NCBI GenBank assembly: GCA_937925655.1
Contig: CALAMC010000047.1
Location: 1 to 64,000, forward strand
From: an uncultured candidate division Zixibacteria bacterium
GTDB taxonomy: Bacteria > Zixibacteria > MSB-5A5 > GN15 > PGXB01
Reading direction: 5' to 3'
Length of the DNA: 64,000 nt
Below are positions 61,231 through 64,000 of this stretch, one piece after another; the first letter of the stretch is position 1; the number at the start of each line of letters is the position of its first letter. The notes under the pieces were generated by a model, which worked only from the letters and a program-made list of their open reading frames with translations, did not search any database and had not been told where the DNA came from. The translations under genes were made by a program, and so were the position numbers.

Positions 61231-62166
61231 CTAAAACACCGAAAACTTGAAATACTTGCGCGGATTCTTCTCGATATCGCTGACCAGATTCTCCACCCGC
61301 ACAATCAGATTCTTGACCTCTTCGTACAACTCGGCGTCGTTGACCAGCGCCCCGGCCGTGCCCTCGCCGCGCTCCACTTTGGCCAGTATCGAATCCAGCC
61401 GCCCGGTCGAAGAATGGATGTTATCGTACACCCCCGGATCGGAAATCAGCTTGCCGACCGTCCCGCTATTGGAATTGATTTTGCCGGTAATGTCATCGAG
61501 ATCGCTGGAAACGTTTTCCATCGATACCACTAACCGCTCTTGATTTCTCTGAAGGTCCGCAATCAACACCGTCATGGACGCGATCAGCTTCGTCAACTCG
61601 CTGTAAAGCGTGTCTTCCGTAAATATCCGACCGACCGAACCCTCCCCGCGTTTGATTTTCGAGGTAACGTCGGAAAGATTGTCCATCAACTCGCGTGTGG
61701 AGGACATCACCTCCCCGCCTTCGGCAAACATGCCGGCCAGATCGTCGGCCTGACGAGTGGCAATAACGCCGCCTTCGGGGAGGCGTGGTTTGGTCAAATC
61801 GCCGGGCGTGATTTCGACATATTTGTCACCCAGAAAACCGATTGTACCCAGTGTAATCGTAGCGTCCTCGGTAATCATGTAGGCGTTTTTCGATAGAACC
61901 GATACTTTCATTTTCAGCTTGCGCTCTTCATCGAGGTTGACAAATTCAATCGACTTGACATTGCCGACTTCCACCCCGGACAACCAGACGGGAGCGCCCG
62001 GGACCAATCCGTTGGCGTTTTTAAAATAAGCCGTGTAGAATGTCTTGGAGTCGAATATCGAAGTTCCACCTCCGGAAAACGACGCCCACAGCAATAACAC
62101 TATAACCAGCGTTATTAAAAGCCCGACCCTGATTTCCCCCCATTTGATTCTATTCGATCTTTTCAT
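61231..62166 (-). CDS. mlaD: MCE-domain lipid-transport protein, MlaD-like
   Basis: The protein of 311 residues has one N-terminal membrane helix (about 12-30) and an MCE domain (35-120, with YTAYFKNANGLVPGAPVWLSGVEVGNVKSIEF and GTIGFLGDKYVEITPG). Its C-terminal half has three related helical units with a G-(S/T)-(V/A)-G-x-(L/I)/(A)-(I/V/F)-x-(D/N) core (GSVGRIFTEDTLY, GTVGKLISDPGVY, GTAGALVNDAELY). MCE proteins bind phospholipid in the periplasm for an ABC transporter. It is the third gene of mlaEFD. Confidence 0.88.
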   Translation of the reverse strand: MKRSNRIKWGEIRVGLLITLVIVLLLWASFSGGGTSIFDSKTFYTAYFKNANGLVPGAPVWLSGVEVGNVKSIEFVNLDEERKLKMKVSVLSKNAYMITEDATITLGTIGFLGDKYVEITPGDLTKPRLPEGGVIATRQADDLAGMFAEGGEVMSSTRELMDNLSDVTSKIKRGEGSVGRIFTEDTLYSELTKLIASMTVLIADLQRNQERLVVSMENVSSDLDDITGKINSNSGTVGKLISDPGVYDNIHSSTGRLDSILAKVERGEGTAGALVNDAELYEEVKNLIVRVENLVSDIEKNPRKYFKFSVF

Positions 62167-62178
62167 GCTATCCTCGAC

Positions 62179-62946
62179 TTATATAAAATCAATCTTATGG
62201 ACATTGGCAATAGAATCCCGAAATGGTTGCAGGAAATTTACCACCTGCTTGTCCGATGATTCCCGCAGTTCGACAACATTACCGTCAAAAACCACCCGAC
62301 CTTCATCTATGATGATAAATTTATCGGCCACTTCGAGCGCGTCGGCGATCTGATGAGTAACCACGATCGATGAAACCTTCTTGACCTCGGAAAGGCGGTT
62401 TATCAGGGTTATCACATTGCGGGTCATCTCCGGGTCGAGTCCCGTAGTCGGTTCATCGTATAGCATGATTTTGGGATTGGTTGAAAGCAGGGCACGGCTG
62501 ATAGCAACCCGCCGCTGCATCCCGCCCGATAGCTCATCCGGCAGTCTGTCTATTATCTCTTCGGTTAATCCGACAAAACCAAGCATCTCGCGGACTTTTT
62601 CCTCGATTTCTTCCAAAGGCATCTTCGTATGTTCCAGCAGATAAAAACCGACGTTTTCGCCGACCGTCATCGAATCGAACAGCGCCCCATCCTGAAAAAC
62701 CATGCCGATTCTTTTCCGGATTTCCCGCATTTTACGTTCGGCCATACCACAGATGTTTTCATCGTCGACGATTATCCGGCCCGAATGGGGACAATTAAGG
62801 CCGAGTATCAGCCGCAGTATAGTCGATTTGCCCGATCCGGAATGACCCATAATTATGCGGGACTCACCGTTGGGGATTTCAAAAGAAACGCCGCTTAAAA
62901 CTTCCTTCTCCCCGTAACCGAAACTGACGTTTTCAAACCGGATCAT
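62179..62946 (-). CDS. mlaF: MlaF-like ABC transporter ATP-binding protein
   Basis: This is the ATPase of the MCE-type lipid transporter. The protein of 255 residues has Walker A GHSGSGKST (near 35), Q-loop VFQDGALFDSMTVGENV, signature LSGGMQRRVAISRAL (near 143), Walker B IMLYDEPTTGLD and the H-loop VVTHQ. The Q-loop FQDGALFDS form is typical for MlaF. It overlaps mlaE by four bases (ATGA) and precedes mlaD by 12. Confidence 0.92.
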   Translation of the reverse strand: MIRFENVSFGYGEKEVLSGVSFEIPNGESRIIMGHSGSGKSTILRLILGLNCPHSGRIIVDDENICGMAERKMREIRKRIGMVFQDGALFDSMTVGENVGFYLLEHTKMPLEEIEEKVREMLGFVGLTEEIIDRLPDELSGGMQRRVAISRALLSTNPKIMLYDEPTTGLDPEMTRNVITLINRLSEVKKVSSIVVTHQIADALEVADKFIIIDEGRVVFDGNVVELRESSDKQVVNFLQPFRDSIANVHKIDFI

Positions 62947-63713
62947 AAATACCCTTTAATAAACGACCAGACCACCTTGGTAATAAAGAAATTGCTAATC
63001 AAAACCGTGATGGAGGCCAGCATAACCGATTCGGTCGTGGCCCGCCCAACCCCTTTGGTCCCGCCTTCGGATGAAAAACCTTTATAACAGGCGATGAAGG
63101 CAATGATAAACGAGAAAATTACCGGCTTGACCAGCCCGATAAAAATATTGCCGAAAATGAGACGCTCTTTTACGGCCGCCAGATAAGTGGTCGAAGTCAG
63201 ATTGGCGATAAATACCGCCACCAGCCAGCCACCCAATAAAGCGATAAAATCGCAAACGACGGTCAACGCCGGGACCATTATGACCAGGGCAATAATTCGC
63301 GGCGCCACCAGTTTGCGCATGGGATCGATGCCGAACGCAATCAGGGCATCGATCTGGTTGGAGGATTTCATCGAGCCGATCTCGGCGGTGATTCCGGCGG
63401 CCACGCGCGCGGCCACCATCAGACCCGTTAGCACGGGTCCCAATTCGCGAATGATGGCAATGGCCATCACCCGTCCCAGATATGATTTACTGCCGAATTC
63501 GGCCAGCTCGTTGGAAAACTGCACGGCCATAGCCTGTCCTGCAGAAATTCCCGTCAGGATGATGAGAAAAAGCGAGCCGATCCCGACAATATACATCTGC
63601 TCCAGCGTCTCGGCCGGATAAATGGGACGCCCAACCGTGGCGCGCATGGCCTTAATCGAAAAGAAAAACAACTCCTGCGACTGAAGAGCGAATCGTTTAA
63701 GTCGTTCGATCAT
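62943..63713 (-). CDS. mlaE: MlaE-like ABC transporter permease
   Basis: The 256-residue permease has five hydrophobic segments and the MlaE family signatures: RPIYPAETLEQMYIVGIGS near the start, ELGPVLTGLMVAARVAAGITAEIGSMKSSNQIDAL (near 90-125) and PRIIALVIMVPALT. It is the first gene of mlaEFD, which moves phospholipids between inner and outer membrane. No mlaA, mlaB or mlaC gene is in the operon, so the outer-membrane partner is elsewhere or absent. Confidence 0.92.
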   Translation of the reverse strand: MIERLKRFALQSQELFFFSIKAMRATVGRPIYPAETLEQMYIVGIGSLFLIILTGISAGQAMAVQFSNELAEFGSKSYLGRVMAIAIIRELGPVLTGLMVAARVAAGITAEIGSMKSSNQIDALIAFGIDPMRKLVAPRIIALVIMVPALTVVCDFIALLGGWLVAVFIANLTSTTYLAAVKERLIFGNIFIGLVKPVIFSFIIAFIACYKGFSSEGGTKGVGRATTESVMLASITVLISNFFITKVVWSFIKGYL

Positions 63714-63753
63714 GGAATGCCCGAATCCTCTATATTCAAATAATTAGTCTTTA

Positions 63754-63782
63754 ATGGTAGAAACCGGAAATGCCAATGTCAA
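63754..63782 (-). promoter_or_regulatory. Sigma-70 promoter of mlaEFD
   Basis: Minus-strand TTGACA (63782-63777), 17 bases and TACCAT (63759-63754), about 40 bases before mlaE. The -35 box is exact. Confidence 0.65.
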
Positions 63783-63854
63783 GCCACAAATTAAGCCTTC
63801 CCGACGATCTTTTATCATAAAAATGGACAAATATTGTTTCCTGTATTACGTTAT

Positions 63855-63868
63855 ATGAGTATACTCAT
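63855..63868. promoter_or_regulatory. 14-bp palindrome before the PP-loop gene
   Basis: ATGAGTATACTCAT is an exact inverted repeat 22 bases before the gene's ATG, a suitable place for an operator. No regulator can be named. Confidence 0.35.
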
Positions 63869-63889
63869 GTTGCGATAGAATTACGAATT

Positions 63890-64000
63890 ATGACAGATAA
63901 AAAACGACCTCATGCCATAGCCCTGTTTTCCGGCGGCCTCGATTCGGCGCTGGCGATACTTATGATGCTCCAGCAGAACATCGAAGTGACGGCGTTGACT
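63890..64000 (+). CDS. PP-loop ATPase family protein, 5' end only
   Basis: The first 37 codons are in the window. The product starts MTDKKRPHAIALFSGGLDSA, with the SGGLDS PP-loop that binds ATP in adenylating enzymes such as QueC, MnmA-like thiouridylases and asparagine-synthase-like proteins. The AIALFSGGLDS-A-LAILMM form with a following IEVTALT strand resembles the tRNA-thiolation-type group, but the fragment is too short to choose. Confidence 0.7.
   Translation, partial: MTDKKRPHAIALFSGGLDSALAILMMLQQNIEVTALT

Noticed and set aside
1..64000. tRNA, rRNA, riboswitch or prophage features
   Set aside because: No cloverleaf, rRNA stretch, conserved aptamer core or phage structural gene was seen by reading; a covariance-model search would be needed to exclude small RNAs.

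Overview
The window is compact bacterial chromosome, roughly half G+C, with many translationally coupled genes. It encodes a Gram-negative-type (diderm) cell: an MCE/Mla lipid transporter, two small outer-membrane barrels, several lipoproteins and a type IV pilus. The dockerin-type repeat at the end of the M28 peptidase (two copies of an NLLDIL-type motif followed by GGPDP or SGPAP) resembles secreted proteins of the FCB group, especially candidate phylum Zixibacteria. That assignment is inference; no rRNA gene is present to confirm it. No tRNA, rRNA, CRISPR array or prophage was seen.

Layout. 1-5.7 kb: central carbon metabolism on the minus strand, sdhCDAB ending in a clear terminator, then sucCD. 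5.9-10.7 kb: a bacteriohemerythrin, an MBL-fold hydrolase, CsaA, an AT-rich HEPN-like gene, threonine aldolase, an outer-membrane protein and a lipid-kinase-like protein. 10.7-24.1 kb: a parvulin lipoprotein and a histidine kinase, then a block that joins type IV pilus motors (pilB, pilT, pilC) to an MglA GTPase, MglB and three further proteins with proven or probable roadblock/LC7 domains, headed by a DUF4388 protein. 24.2-31.9 kb: comEC, murJ, rpsT, a ferredoxin-flavoprotein pair, a ParB-like orphan and a beta-propeller protein. 31.9-38.3 kb: a secreted M28 peptidase with dockerin repeats, a thioesterase, a lipoprotein, argF, a LiaF-like protein and a small beta-carbonic anhydrase-like protein. 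38.3-45.8 kb: the conserved housekeeping run yicC-gmk-rpoZ-topA-(GNAT)-xerC-hslV-hslU. 45.9-50.3 kb: a DHA2 exporter diverging from an ECF sigma / anti-sigma pair followed by two related lipoproteins. 50.4-55.3 kb: deoB, deoC, a 65-residue zinc-ribbon-like protein, an archaemetzincin homologue without its catalytic site, and an MrfA-type helicase. 55.3-56.6 kb: an AT-rich island with an orphan gene and a REP-associated transposase between inverted REP hairpins. 56.7-64 kb: a DUF4097 beta-solenoid protein, bifunctional malic enzyme, an outer-membrane protein whose start region is duplicated in tandem, the mlaEFD operon and the 5' end of a PP-loop ATPase gene.

The items most worth following are the MglA/roadblock/pilus block with its unusually long MglA, the archaemetzincin that kept its structural zinc cysteines but lost every catalytic residue, the REP/RAYT island with covarying hairpin stems, the ComEC whose C-terminal metallo-beta-lactamase-like domain has no metal motif, and the 68-bp tandem duplication. 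Promoters with an exact or near-exact TTGACA box recur in front of operons, so sigma-70-type signals are readable in this genome.
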